The notes beneath the pieces were generated by a model that was not told where the DNA came from, searched no databases, and saw only the letters and a program-made list of their open reading frames with translations. A DNA stretch of 64,000 nt from Chiridota heheva (Eukaryota > Echinodermata > Holothuroidea > Apodida > Chiridotidae): positions 807,001 to 871,000 of the forward strand of contig JAIGNY010000696.1 of the NCBI GenBank assembly GCA_020152595.1, given 5' to 3'. A program made the translations under genes and the position numbers. The first letter of the stretch is position 1, and each line of letters opens with the position of its first letter. Shown here piece by piece: positions 10,643-22,240 of this stretch.

Positions 10643-13600
10643 GTAAATTGAATTTCTGCCTTGATATGCAAATTATTCAGTTTTGTTATGTATGAAAGAT
10701 CCAACCTTTGTATTTTTTTTATGCAAATCTTCTTCTCATATAAATACTCTGCTTTGTTGAAAAGAAGTAAAAAGTGTCACCAACAATTTCCTTGATCTTG
10801 ATTTTAAAGACTGTATCAACTCCTTTTGTTTTGGTAGGCCTACAATTGTGTACAATAGTATTTTATTCTTTTTCTTCACCTCTTTCTTGCAATTTTGAAA
10901 GTTAATTTTGAAAATAGCGGGTGCATGTCATGTCCCAACATTGAAGTAGGTTTCTAGGGGAAATAAGGGTGAGATCTATTGTCCAGGATTGCAGGCCAGT
11001 GGTCTAACACATTCATATTGTTTGAAAGAGGTTGATGAAAGGAACATTTTGATTCAGAAGAAGAAAAATGTATGAGAATCATGTCATTAATGAGATATTT
11101 AAATTACATCAGAATTGAGTTGAAATGGCTGAAATAAGACTAGGAAGGACATTGGCTTCTCACATTTTTCAAAATAATTGTGCATTTAATTAATATTCAT
11201 ATCGTTTACATATATGTAAAATCATGCAGATATCCCCACTTTTCTCCTGGCTATGAGAACACATTGTATATACATATACCAGCTACACTTAATGTTCAGA
11301 GATTAATTGGTTCTGTAAACAATTTATCCACTCAATATTTATATTTACTGTGCATGAGTGACATTTAATGTCATTGGTGGCTAAGTGCTTTATTTACCAG
11401 ACTGATATAAAGCGTTTGAGCTGCCTTCCCTCTCATACATCATAATAATTACATTCTTTAGATATTTGTCCAATTTGATCTGCCATAACCTAACATAGCA
11501 TTTCAAGATGACAAGAAGGGTTAGTCACCCAATCAAAAGCCGGGTTAGTCACCCAATCAAAAGCCGGGTTAGTCACCCAATCAAAAGCCGGGTTAGTCAC
11601 CCAATCAAAAGCCGGGTTAGTCACCCAATCAAAAGCCGGGTTAGTCACCCAATCAAAAGCCATAACACCACAAAAGAGAAATACAGAAACAACAAAATCT
11701 AATCAAATTAAAGAGTTTATAGTACAGAACATATCAATGTTGACGTTGAAAACTTAATATGATTTTATACATCATTTGAATAGGAAATGTTTTACTTATA
11801 GCTCAAAAGACTTTTCAACTGGCAATCAATTTGTGGCTTTAAAGGATAAAGGCTGCATAGGCTGCATTAGAAATAAGTCCCACTCTGATGTCAATGCGTT
11901 GTCCATTAATTTGATCATTAATTTGATAAGTCATCTGTTAATTGCAATAAGTCAGTTGATAAAACAGTTTTGTTCCGGACGTATTTTATCACTGTTAAAC
12001 GGTGTTTTGTATTAAGATAAATAAGTCATGTTAGGTTAGATAATGAGTTTTTTTGAATGATTGTAACATGGTGTATATGAAAAATTACAGCTGTTGTATT
12101 TAATATAGAAAGTTTGTAGTGTGTTTGGGTTTTTCGGGTTCTTTTATACCGCTCATAAAAGTGTAAATTTATTATACTGTGGTTGTGTGAACACCACAAT
12201 GCAGGTGATTGGATACCAGGCACTCTAAAGGTTACCTGTAACTTTTTTATTATCAGATGAAGTTTATGTAGAAGTGATTGAATGACTGAAACGATTTCCA
12301 ATCAAATGCATTTAATAATAGAGAGAGAGTTGAACACACAATTACAATGACGGGGTCGTTGCCTGCGTATTCGGTTATGATAGTACAAATGCTATCACGA
12401 AACGCTTAATATCGACCGGACGAGAACACAGGTCGACGTCACGGACAGACATAACATCGACAACCAAGTCAATGTCCACGGCCTTTGATAACCAGTTGTG
12501 GTGCACTGGCGTGTCTACCCACCCCAGGATTAAACCCGGGGCCTCATGGTCTGTAGACAGGTGTGATAACCGCTACACCACAGTAGGTAGATAATAATAT
12601 TAGTACTTAGTTCTTATAAAATCTTTTCCACACTGTATCAGTGCTCAAAGGGCGTTACAGTAAAACCTTTCTAAGGTGGGAGCCCTCACAGCACACAAGC
12701 CTGTACTATTGCCCTGCCCCAATCCCCTATGTTGAGCACCAAGTGAGCTGGTCCCATTTTTAAAGTCCTTGGTATGACTCGACCAGAAATCGAACCCACA
12801 GTCTTCCAACGGAGAAGTTGGTGATCTACCAGTTATTCTAACCAGTCAGCATTTCCAACTTTCATTAAAGTTAGTCTGATGTCTCAGTTCTACAGTATAT
12901 TTGCCACACAGCTAATTTCAAACAAATTTGGAAAGCTTACAACCGTGGCATCTTTTTACGAAACAACAACAACAAGACAGTAATTTATTCACAGTGCTGT
13001 ATGTCTTTTTGACCTCTATCACATAAGGGAGATATGTTTGACCTCTATCACATAAGGGAGATATGTTTGACCTCTATCACATAAGGGAGATATGTTTGAC
13101 CTCTATCACATAAGGGAGATATGTTTGACCTCTATCACATAAGGGAGATATGTTTGACCTCTATCACATAAGGGAGATATGTTTGACCTCTATCACATAA
13201 GGGAGATATGTTTGACCTCATAAGGGAGATATGTTTTCACATAAGGGAGATATGTTGACCTCTATCACATAAGGGAGATATGTTTGACCTCTATCACATA
13301 AGGGAGATATGTTTGACCTCTATCACATAAGGGAGATATGTTTGACCTCTATCACATAAGGGAGATATGTTTGACCTCTATCACATAAGGGAGATATGTT
13401 TGACCTCTATCACATAAGGGAGATATGTTTGACCTCTATCACATAAGGGAGATATGTTTGACCAGTCAACTTCTCTCTTATCTTTCAGCTGAATTTAGCC
13501 GAGCTGTTAATGTGACCACTGGTCAGAAGCTGGATGACCATGTCGTACACACTGTGTTTCAGATCTTTGACATAGATGGTAATTATTTATGATTTATTTA

Positions 13601-16600
13601 CCTCTGAAATTTAAAATTGGGGCAGTTTATGAATATAAAAAAGAGAATCAATGATCTTTATCAAAGTTTTCATTTGAATTCTTAAAAGCTTTGAAATTTT
13701 TCAATGGAGCTTAAAAGATTGTGTTCCTATATTTTTGGCTTTCAATTGTTCTAAGAACAATTTTGCCAGTGGTCATCCTACTTTAATGATAAACCTTTCA
13801 ACTTGCACATTTGTAATAGGAATTAAGAATTAAGTAATTTCATTCCTTTTCTGCAAGTTTCAGTAACCCTTTGTGCCAAATCCTTTGTATGTAACTCGGT
13901 TCCTTGGCTTATAAGCGTTCATTTTCCATCTCTCACAAGGTTGCGTCCTCCATCTGATCTTATAATCCACAAACTGTTTCCATTTCCCTTTTTTCTTTCT
14001 TTCCTGTTTTTAATCCTTATCTTCTGACTCTCTGTGTTAGTATGTACTCTTATCTAAAAACATGTTTCCACATGAAATCAGATAGCGTTAATTTTGTCTT
14101 GTCGGATTTATGACTTCTGTCTGCCAGTGTATGGGGTCAAAGGTCATGGCACAATCTTGTTGAAATTATAGTTTTTTGTTCCGGTAATAAATAGGATTCC
14201 GTTTTCCATGAAATTTCTCACAGCTGTTTGGTATCTGTTGCATTTTAAAGTCCATTGTTTTAGCCTTCAACATGTCTGCTATTCTGTCGTTTTAGTTGTT
14301 GGTTATCATAAGTTGCATGACCTTCATGTTTTCTGTCCTACCAAAATTAGACAAATATTGATCAGAAACATGCTCAATGATTTATATTCTGTAAACAATT
14401 GCGATATGCAATTTCATCGTACAGGCCGAATATTGTAGTCACCAAACAACTGCAACGTGCAGCTTTACGAAAGAAGTACTTTGACCACACATTGTTTAAT
14501 ATAATAGGGCTCGGAGCAGTTTCTCTTTAACGATTTGATATGTGCAAGTAATTGGTAAACTGGTATACTATATGGTTTATAGGGCTCGGAACAGTTTTTC
14601 TTTAACGATTTAATATGAGCAGGTAATACAGTAGGTAAACTGGTATAATTTGACCATACATGGTTTACAGGGCTCGGGACAGTTTTTGTTGGCTGTTTTG
14701 ATATTTCAAATTTCTGGGAAAGTTTGTCATGTATGATTGTGCACAAAATAACAAACTATTAATTATTAATTATTGTTAATTAGGCCTAATTAAGAAATTA
14801 TAAACTGATCTCTTTAAAAAAGAATTACAATACACTCATTGAACTTACTGGAAAGGCAATGACAGAGAGACTGGTCTGACATAACAAAAAAGCTGCTCCT
14901 ACAGTATCGCATATTTCTGTTTTCTTGAAGGTGTATGGACAGATAAAGGCAACATTAGCTAAATTAACTTAAAATCCACAAAAAACATATAGAAAACAAA
15001 AAATGCATCAGAATAAGTTAACAATTGGCCATTTTACAGCTTTTTGAAGATTTTGTATGAATATGCACATTTTGTGTTACTCGTGTGATGTATGAACATG
15101 CCATAGTCTGTATTTTCTTATGTAAATCCATTGTTTGTTTAACTCTCTGCCATTTTTTTTAAGATAGTGAAGATAATTCCAATGAAAAATTTGGTCTTTA
15201 CCATACATGAACCAACCTCATGCTGGAAAAGGCATTTTAAAAATTTTAAATAGTCTGAAAATAAGGGAAGAAATATATATATGAAAAAAACAACAGGTGT
15301 TTTCCTGTTTATTGCATCACATTTTTTCAATAGGTCAAAAAACGTTCAAACTTTGATTACTCATAACATGAAAACTGCACATACTATTTTTAAGATAGAA
15401 CTTTTTCGAACCTTTATTTTTCTTAATTGATTTTTGCAACTTTCCTTTCGTTTTCTATCACTACAAGTTTGGTTTATATGAATGCTAAGACAATAAACTT
15501 TTCAATGAAAAATTAAAAAAGAAAGAAAATATCTACATAAATATGCAAATTGTAGGCAAATTTAAGTCAAAATTGCTCAATTTTTGAGCTTGTATTAGTT
15601 CTTGTAAATAATGAAAATGGAGGATTTTTTTTACATACTTAAATTGTTTGTGAAATTTTCTTCCCAATGATACCAGTCTAAATTGTTTTCTTTCTCAAAG
15701 CAAAAATGCAAAATCAATGAAAATACAAAATTAATAATCACCGCTGTAATTACTCACGGAAAAATAAAGCCGTGCATAAGGCCGGTAGGTTATTCGAACC
15801 CGGGCTGCCCACATTGCAATCCCATACACGTTACCACTACACTACACTGTATGTGGATTTTGTTTTAAAACTTGCCATATATTCCCTTATAAATGCCTCA
15901 GGGGTATTTCATTTTTAAGAAGGGGAGAGGGGGAGGGGGGAGTATTTAAAGTAAATTTAAAATGTACTTCCAGTGTGCATAGCAAGTTCAACTCTTTTGC
16001 ATGTGTTTTTCAGGCAGTTTTACAGTTTTCAAATGAGTTTTGGCTGAAGCCTAGTGTTAAATCACACTGTGTTTTTAATATTACGTTTTATCAATTTATG
16101 TGTGACTTTACGATTGTTACCGCACAAAATACATAGGGGGAGTTCATTAGGGAATATATGGTTTCGGTGTGAACAAAGAGGGGGTAGTTTTTCTTTTGTA
16201 TTTAAATCGAAATTATGTGAATTGGCCTTTAAAACAATATTTTTGGAGTCGGGCAAATGAATTGCGATCAGAAACTACAATTTTTGCCAAATTTTGTTCT
16301 CAAAAAGGCTAAAAATCATGAAAAATGTTTAATTGAAAAGATATTGATGATAGGGGCAGTTAATATTCAACCAGAATTGGATGCATTGATGTCTTTGTAA
16401 GTTCCTCATGGGTTTTCAGGCAAAAGCAAGGTCTGGAAGTATGTTAAGTAAGTTTTTTAACAAATTATTTTGTTAAGTTTTGCACATGTTTTTAGATTTT
16501 CTCTTTTTCAACCCATTTTTCCTTCAAAAATCTTCAACATAACCCCCATCAAAAAATTACATTTTCTGACGAACTATCAAGCTCTTTCAAATGATACCAG

Positions 16601-18492
16601 GATCACTACTGTGGGCCAATTTGACGAAGCAAAATAATTTTTTGAAAAGAACATATCCAGTTGGTCGCGTCACGACTGCCTGGGGCTCTGAGGGTTTTGC
16701 TCTTTTCGGTGCGGGATTAACAGAAAGCTTTTGTACAAATAGACCTGTAAAGGTCTGGGAATCAGGAGCTAAATTGCGTTGTGGTGCCATTAAGCCCTCA
16801 TCAATCGATCATCAATCAATCATTAATCAATCATTAATCAATCATCAATCAATCAAAATCTATAAAGGTAATGAAAGAACAAAAAGTTTTATCGGTTCAA
16901 ACTTAACTGGTTTATAATTTTTCTTGTATCATCATTTTTGCTTGATGTATGATTGAGAATGACTTTAATATTTTATATTCAGATTCTTTGATGTGTTAAT
17001 TGCATATCATAATCCTTTTAAGGTTTGTGGCAAATTGTGATAAAGCATTTTGAGTCTTTACCATACCCCCTACTGAATCCTAGCCAAGAATAGACTTTCC
17101 TATCATTTTCACAAACTGAGATTTAGGTAAGAACTTTACAAATTGCCATAAACAATTTTGAGTTATATGCCCAGTCACGCATCACAAAGTAAGCATGCAT
17201 AGAAAATTCATCAACTTTTGTCGGTGGAAAGTTAAAAATAGAAATAGTTACTTTGGTAATTCAGAGACCTGTCTACCCACAACTTGAAAGTCATTTTAAC
17301 AGGCTTCAGTTCTAGAGACCTGTGGACCTCACCGATAAGTGTGTTTGATTAGTTTTTCTCAAGAGTATCAAAAAAATTAGCAATCGGGTAATAAATATAT
17401 ACTCAGGTACCATAAGTATTCATGACAGGTGACATGCTTACACTTAGTCCCACACGCATCAGTTTTCACTGATTGACAGGCATCAGTTTTCACTGATTGA
17501 CATTGATACTTGAGGATATTAGCCCAGCACCTGTGTATTTTGGGAGCTTCATGCAAAGATTGACACTTTTTTGTTTGATTCTGTCATCTGCCTCAGTAAA
17601 ACCCATGCTCACCTTCTATCAAATATATTTTCGCTTATCTTTTCTCCCTTTCTGAAGTTTTGCAAAATTTCTCTATGATTCAAATTTTGATGTATATTGT
17701 TGTAAAGGATGCAGCAGTATTTCATAAGAACTGGAATTTTGCTACATTTTTAACATTTTGAGACACTGGATTTTTTTCTTTTGCTTTTCAAAAATGTTGG
17801 TACGATTCAAAGCTACCCCCTTTATAACCCTTTAACCCTTTTACACCTTTTGTGTGGGCCTGTAATATGTATGAATGTTTTAACTGTAAGTACATCTTTT
17901 CTTGATGACAGGTGACGGCAAGCTGAGCCAAAGGGAATTTTTGGGGGTGATGAAAAACAGGGTCCACCGTGGATTTAGAGTGAGTAAAAAAGTTGATCAA
18001 GTCTGGTTTCTGACATCTAATCTACAGGAAATGACATCAGAGTCTCAGATGATTCTGTGTCTATTGAATATTCATATTGAAGAAAGAACATTTCAAAACT
18101 TCAAGCCAATTAATTTTGTTTGTAAACAACATAACTGGAAAATTAATGAATGAGTTTTGTTCAATATGGTTTGTGGCTTTATTAGACCCCAAGTTAGAAG
18201 CGATTTAAATTTTGATGCCGTGGCTTTTGTCAAAAACATAAATCCATCTATCCACAAAATGAAATTAGTTTTGGAAATGTGTATTAGCAGAGACATATGC
18301 GTTCTTCTTCTTCTTTGATAATTGTAATGGGTATAAAGGAGCCAATCTCTTATTCTCCGTCAAGTTTTGTCTTCCTGACACGTTACATTTGTTATTTTGT
18401 TTCATCCTTTTTGCTAGGAGCATCTAAGGAAGCCTATTGGGTTTGAGGGATTCAAGGTGTCGTTCAAGCATGAACTCAAACGAAGCATGTGA
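10534..18492 (+). CDS. MICU2/3-like: MICU2/MICU3-like mitochondrial calcium uptake protein, last four coding exons (5' part not seen)
   Basis: Four exons (10534-10642, 13489-13578, 17912-17979, 18418-18492) have AG/GT borders and compatible phases, and join to 342 nt, i.e. 113 codons plus TGA. The protein reads GITFEQHKEFFQFVNHL, then RMYTFADQAITEAEFSRAV, then FQIFDIDGDGKLSQREFLGV and MKNRVHRGFR, ending FKHELKRSM. This is the C-terminal EF-hand lobe of the MICU family, known as Ca2+-sensing gatekeepers of the mitochondrial calcium uniporter in the intermembrane space. The final EF loop DIDGDGKLSQRE keeps Asp at positions 1, 3 and 5 and Glu at 12, so it should bind Ca2+. The HRGFR motif and short basic tail favour MICU2/3 over MICU1, but I cannot separate MICU2 from MICU3. 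The N-terminal targeting peptide and first EF-hand are missing. A candidate AATAAA lies about 1 kb past the stop, at 19484. Family assignment is confident; paralogue is not. Confidence 0.86.
11516..11662. repeat. 24-bp minisatellite, 6 units
   Basis: Six near-perfect copies of a unit containing gggttagtcacccaatcaaa. It lies in the MICU-like intron between exons A and B. Confidence 0.95.
12345..12590 (-). mobile_element. tRNA-derived SINE (first family), minus strand
   Basis: On the minus strand TGTGGTGTAGCGGTTATCAC is an A-box-like head and CCCGGGTTTAATCC a B box, followed by a non-tRNA body. The tRNA part resembles a Val/Glu-type tRNA. No paired acceptor stem was verified, so it is annotated as a SINE or tRNA relic. 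Confidence 0.7.
12600..12850 (-). mobile_element. tRNA-derived SINE (second family), minus strand
   Basis: On the minus strand a head with AACTGGTAGATCACC and GTGGGTTCGATTTC (A and B boxes) leads into a body reading AAAAATGGGACCAGCTCACT, TGGTGCTCAACATAGGGGAT and GGTTTTACTGTAACGCCCTT. It lies back to back with the previous SINE inside the MICU-like intron. Confidence 0.72.
13009..13462. repeat. 29-bp minisatellite, about 15 units, ending just before an exon
   Basis: The unit contains tgacctctatcacataaggg then agatatgtt. Two consecutive units near 13213-13255 have lost the middle part; the rest are nearly identical. The last unit ends 26 bp before the acceptor AG of MICU-like exon B. Confidence 0.96.
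13489..13578 (+). CDS. MICU2/3-like: MICU-like exon B (start of last EF-hand)
   Basis: The acceptor is cttatctttcag ending at 13488 and the donor is GTAATT at 13579; the exon is 90 nt. It encodes EFSRAVNVTTGQKL and TVFQIFDIDG, entering the first half of the EF loop. The 29-bp minisatellite upstream stops only 26 bp before this exon, so the whole acceptor region is squeezed between repeat and exon. Confidence 0.88.
14490..14720. repeat. Three diverged tandem copies, period roughly 80 bp
   Basis: agggctcgg(a/g)(a/g)cagttt occurs at about 14508, 14581 and 14670, each followed by related gattt(g/a)atat(g/t) and preceded by ggtaaactggtata-type sequence. It is intronic. Confidence 0.8.
14721..15754. 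other. A+T-rich intron interior
   Basis: Long A/T-rich intronic sequence of the MICU-like gene. No repeat family, exon or conserved motif recognised. The same holds for 13579-14489 and 15851-16599. Confidence 0.6.
15755..15850 (-). mobile_element. tRNA-like relic or SINE head, minus strand
   Basis: On the minus strand TGTAGTGTAGTGGTAACG and GCCCGGGTTCGAATAACC resemble A and B boxes at tRNA-like spacing. No complete cloverleaf could be confirmed by eye, so a functional tRNA gene is not claimed. Confidence 0.5.
16600..16856 (+). mobile_element. Related LINE or SINE 3' end with (ATCA)n tail
   Basis: The end reads gttgtggtgccattaagccc, then tcatcaatcgatcatcaatc and further ATCA repeats. It resembles the tail of the I-like LINE (gtggtgccgttaagacctca) but with a different terminal repeat, so it is a sister family or a SINE using that LINE's 3' end. 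Nothing coding is recognised in the roughly 190 bp before it. Confidence 0.6.
17447..17506. repeat. Two-copy 24-bp repeat
   Basis: gcatcagttttcactgattg occurs twice in a row. The rest of 16857-17911 is featureless intron. Confidence 0.85.
17912..17979 (+). CDS. MICU2/3-like: MICU-like exon C (second half of EF loop, HRGFR motif)
   Basis: The acceptor is cttgatgacag at 17911 and the donor is GTGAGT at 17980; the exon is 68 nt. It encodes GDGKLSQREFLGVMKNRV and HRGFR. The glycine codon split with exon B restores the EF loop, which is strong support for the joined model. Confidence 0.88.
18418..18492 (+). CDS. MICU2/3-like: MICU-like terminal exon with stop codon
   Basis: The acceptor is ttttgctag at 18417. 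The exon encodes EHLRKPIGFEGF and FKHELKRSM, then TGA at 18490-18492. The basic C-terminal tail (HELKRSM) resembles the short tail of MICU3-type proteins. The 3' untranslated region would run into the degenerate AAGCTT-rich repeats that follow. Confidence 0.82.
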   Translation, partial: EHLRKPIGFEGFKVSFKHELKRSM

Positions 18493-18539
18493 GGGACACG
18501 GGCAGTACCAAGTGAAATATACAGACAGTTTACCTTCAT

Positions 18540-19260
18540 GGACAAAACATGAAAGAGCACATAGCTTTAAATAGTTTCAGGAAGCTTGTTTAATGGGAGT
18601 TTGCAGCAGCTTTTGTAATCTTTAGGAAATTAAGTGATTTTCTTGAAGCTTGAATATTTAAGTTTTATGGGCTTTTCTGAAGCTTTTGTAGTCAAAGGCA
18701 GCTTTGGAAAACTTTAGAAAGCTTTAATTAGCTTTAATTAGCTTCATGGTTCTTGAATATTCAATTTTCAAACTTTGTGCATTCATAGCAAATGTGGTAT
18801 TCTATGGGAAGTGGCTTTTGTATTGAGTTTTATGGACTTTGCAAAAGTTTTTGTAGACATTGGAAACTTGGTAGCTTGAATATTCAGGATTATGAAGTTT
18901 GCAGAAGCTTTTGTAGTCAAAGAAAGCTTTGGGAAGCTAGAGTGAGTTTCATGTGGCTTAAATATTTAAGTTAAATGGACTTGGCATAAGCTTTTGTAGT
19001 CATAGAAAGCTTTTTAAAGCTGAAGAAAGCTTGAGTGATTTTACAAGGCTTGAATATTGAAGTTCCATATTGTAGAAGCTTTTGTAGTCTTGGGGCACTT
19101 TCAAATAGCTTTAGGAAGCTTGAATAAGTTTCATGTGGCTTGAATATTCAAGTTTCAGGAAGTTTCAAAGTTTGTGTAGTGTAGTCACTAGTCATAGCGA
19201 ATGTGATATGCTACAGGAAATTTGGTAAGCTTTAGAAACTTGAATAATTTTTCAAGAAGT
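18540..19260. repeat. Degenerate AAGCTT-rich tandem repeat
   Basis: Diverged copies of aagcttttgtagtcaaag, agcttgaatattcaagttt and a gttttatggact segment recur at irregular spacing of roughly 100-120 bp. This looks like an old minisatellite that has decayed. It lies in or just after the 3' untranslated region of the MICU-like gene. Confidence 0.75.
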
Positions 19261-19261
19261 T

Positions 19262-19371
19262 TTAACCGTTACTCTACCAGGCGGCAATATTATCGCCGTT
19301 TTGGGTTCCCCATCTTTGACTTCGCCTCCCCAACGCATTTTCAAAAAAAGTGTTGGTAAAGTAAGGGTTAA
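19262..19371. mobile_element. Foldback MITE, copy 1, about 110 bp
   Basis: It starts ttaaccgttactctaccag and ends ggtaaagtaagggttaa, giving inverted ends of the form TTAACCSTTAC. Inside is a second palindrome-like core, ggcaatattatcgcc. It is about 70-80% similar by eye to copy 2. Confidence 0.78.
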
Positions 19372-19499
19372 GGAACCAGTGACAAGTGTGCCAACTCATG
19401 CAGCATGATCTCGGTGGGCGGACCAGTGGGTCACTGAAGTGGAACGAGTCTGACTCTGTTGCTTGGAAGACAGAGGACCCATCAATAAAAAGCCCCTGA

Positions 19500-19607
19500 T
19501 TAACCCTTACTCTCTCACGCGGCGATATTATCGCCAGTTTGGGTTCCCCATCTTATACTCTGCCTGCCAAGCACATTTTCAAAAAGGTGCTGGTAAAGTA
19601 AGGGTTG
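19500..19607. mobile_element. Foldback MITE, copy 2, about 108 bp
   Basis: It starts ttaacccttactctctcac and ends ggtaaagtaagggttga, with internal ggcgatattatcgcc that can fold on itself. It lies in the same orientation as copy 1, 128 bp downstream, and shares gtttgggttccccatctt. Confidence 0.78.
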
Positions 19608-19736
19608 ATAATAAGTTTCAGGATGTTTTTATAAGCATTTTGTAGTCATAGAAAGATTTGCTAAGCTTTCACAGCGAGCTGTGACGTACTAGTCATGCTT
19701 AAATGCTTATAGATAGATAACATGTTGGTTCGTCTA

Positions 19737-19946
19737 CACATGCATCCCTCTATAACCATATTTAATTCTCCTCTTCCACCCCCTCTCTACTTTGTTTTTG
19801 TTTTACCCATGCACCTCCTCTCTCGATCACAGCTTTCTGGCTTTTGTTCTTGAAATTCTTCCCTGGTCTCTTTCCTTACTACCTCTAAAATGATCTGATC
19901 AACAATTTGATGTTGGTTTGACCTCATCAAACAAACAAACAAACAC
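19737..19946 (+). mobile_element. 3'-end copy of the same I-like LINE family
   Basis: From tgcatccctctataaccata to the (AAAC)n tail this matches the 3' end of the element at 4919-5157, with a deletion near the tail that removes the gtcgtggtgccgtt segment. It is severely 5'-truncated and has no coding sequence. Confidence 0.85.
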
Positions 19947-20246
19947 ATCTCTGTGTGTTGCTCATACAAGATAGTTACCATTTAAAAAATGGGTTGGTTA
20001 GGGGAGGGGATGGTATCCCTGCTAAGTGTACCATAGATTTGACAGCAATTATTGATGATGCTGTGTAAGCCTGTGGATTCTTTTGACTGTATATTTGCAT
20101 ATATAGTATGTAAGCACTAATTATAGTATCTGATGGTGTCAGTGGTGGTATTATTTTTAAATTGTTTGTGCTTTATATAATGAATCTGATATAATGTATC
20201 AGATTTTTTTACAAAGGAAGAGGTATATATAAGCTGTTGTTCTGCA

Positions 20247-20268
20247 AAAAAAAAAAAAAAAAAAAATG
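20247..20268. repeat. Poly(A) run
   Basis: About 21 consecutive A residues after gttgttctgc. This could be the tail of an unrecognised retroposed sequence. A second run of about 18 A lies at 22421-22438. Confidence 0.85.
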
Positions 20269-20478
20269 TCAAAGCTTTTCACATTTTTACAAATTTTGGC
20301 TGATTGCCATTATAAATCTTGCATACAAAATATGTTTTGGGTTGCGTAGGGATTTAGACTTTGTATTTGTAGCCTTTCTGTATTGTTATTCATTGCTCAG
20401 AAAATAGAAACCCTGCCATCTAAGCATCTGAATTCATATCAAGAATTATCTTAGAGGATTTTATATTTAGTGTTGACT

Positions 20479-20556
20479 CTTTTGTGACCCCTGTAGCTAT
20501 TTTGTGACCCTTGTAGTTATTTTGTGACCCCTGTAGCTATTTTGTGACCCTTGCAT
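20479..20556. repeat. 20-bp repeat, about 3.8 units
   Basis: The unit is tattttgtgacccctgtagc with c/t variants. Confidence 0.88.
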
Positions 20557-20599
20557 CAGTGTCTGCCCACCAGGCAACTGCAACATTTTTATATTTGGG

Positions 20600-21316
20600 T
20601 AACTAAGGGATGAAGGACAATATTGAAGGTAATAAGTCAGGCTGGGTAATTAAACCAAGGGATGAAGGATAATATTGGAGGTAATCACCCAGCCAGGCTG
20701 GTTAATTAAACTAAGGGATGAAGGATAATATTGAAGGTACTCACCCATCCAGGCTGGGTAATTAAACTAAGGGATGAAGGATAATATTGGAGGTAATCAC
20801 CCAGCCAGGCTGGTTAATTAAACTAAGGGATGAAGGATAATATTGTAGGTAATTACCCAACCAGGCTGGGTAATGAAACCAAGGGATGAAGGATAATATT
20901 GGAGGTACTCACCCATCCAGGCTGGGTAATTAAACTAAGGGATGAAGGATAATATTGGAGGTAATCACCCAGCCAGGCTGGTTAATTAAACTAAGGGATG
21001 AAGGATAATATTGAAGGTACTCACCCATCCAGGCTGGGTAATTAAACTAAGGGATGAAGGATAATATTGGAGGTAATCACCCAGCCAGGCTGGTTAATTA
21101 AACTAAGGGATGAAGGATAATATTGTAGGTAATTACCCAACCAGGCTGGGTAATGAAACCAAGGGATGAAGGATAATATTGGAGGTAATCACCCAGCCAG
21201 GCTGGTTAATTAAACTAAGGGATGAAGGATAATATTGTAGGTAATTACCCAACCAGGCTGGGTAATGAAACCAAGGGATGAAGGATAATATTGAAGGTAA
21301 TCACCCAGCCAGGCAC
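20600..21316. repeat. 56-bp minisatellite, about 13 units
   Basis: The unit contains aagggatgaaggataatatt then ggaggtaatcacccagcc. The word gatgaagg recurs at 20661, 20717, 20773, 20829 and 20885, exactly 56 bp apart. Three unit subtypes (tactcacccatcc, taatcacccagcc, taattacccaacc) occur in a recurring order, indicating block duplication of multi-unit segments. Confidence 0.94.
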
Positions 21317-21369
21317 TTGGGACAAGTAGAAATTTAAGTGGACTACTTACAGCATGCCTATATACCTTT

Positions 21370-22240
21370 TCAAATCTGAACTAGCAATTTCTGAAAAACT
21401 AATTAAAATAATGTCAGATAACGGAAATTCACATGTCCATAATGGACCAGTTGTATACTAGGGAATCTTATTGGTAAAGAAAGTACTGGAGGAACCTTAG
21501 CCATCTTCATAACTCACGCACGGTATAGGACCAAGTGTAATACATGAAGGTAATACATGCATTTTACATGAAGGTGATACATGCATTATACGTAAAGGTA
21601 ATACATGCATTATACATCGAAGTTACACATGCATTATACATGAAGGTAATATGTGCATTATACATGGAGGTAATACATGCATTATACATGAAGGTAATAC
21701 ATGCATTATACATGCATTGTACAAGGAGGTAATACATGCATTGTACATGGAGGTAATACATGCATTATACATGAAGGTAATACATGCATTATACATGAAG
21801 GTAATACATGCATTATACATTGAGGTAATACATGCATTATACATGGAGGCAATACATGCATTATACATGAGGGTAATACATGCATTGTACATGGAGGTAA
21901 TACATGCATTATACATGGAGGTAATACATGCATTATTATGGAGGCAATACATGCATTATACATGAAGGTAATACATGCATTATACATGGAGGTAATACAT
22001 GCATTATACATGGAGGCAATACATGCATTAAACATGAAGGTAATACATGCATTATACATGGAGGCAATATATGCATTATACATGAAGGTAATACATGCAT
22101 TATACATGAAGGTAATACATGCATTATACATGAAGGTAATACATGTGCACAGTGTTGCTTACAACTTTTCCTCTAGCCACTGCAACTGATTAGTTGGATA
22201 ACAAAGGAAAATTCCCCCAGCAGTTGATTGGTCCAATTAC
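21370..22240. repeat. Dispersed repeat, copy carrying an expanded minisatellite
   Basis: Its left flank (caaatctgaac, then acatgtccataatgga) and right flank (caacttttcctc, then ggaaaattccc and gcagttgattggtcc) match the element at 24288-24575. The matching flanks surround a 24-bp array here and a single unit-like stretch there. Confidence 0.82.
21538..22147. repeat. 24-bp minisatellite, about 25 units
   Basis: The unit contains ggtaatacatgcattataca; variants are tgaagg, tggagg and tgaggg before taa. Several units carry deletions (21705-21720, 21935). The ATGCAT palindrome is in nearly every unit. It is open in several frames because of period 24, with no gene context. Confidence 0.96.

Noticed and set aside
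11516-11662. Telomere-like GGGTTAG in the 24-bp array
   Set aside because: Only one hexamer-like word occurs per 24 bp and it is not tandem TTAGGG. Treated as coincidence.
12500-12590. Functional tRNA gene on the minus strand
   Set aside because: A- and B-box-like words are present, but a paired acceptor stem was not seen and a non-tRNA body follows. A SINE is the better call. The same reasoning applies to 12770-12850 and 15755-15850.
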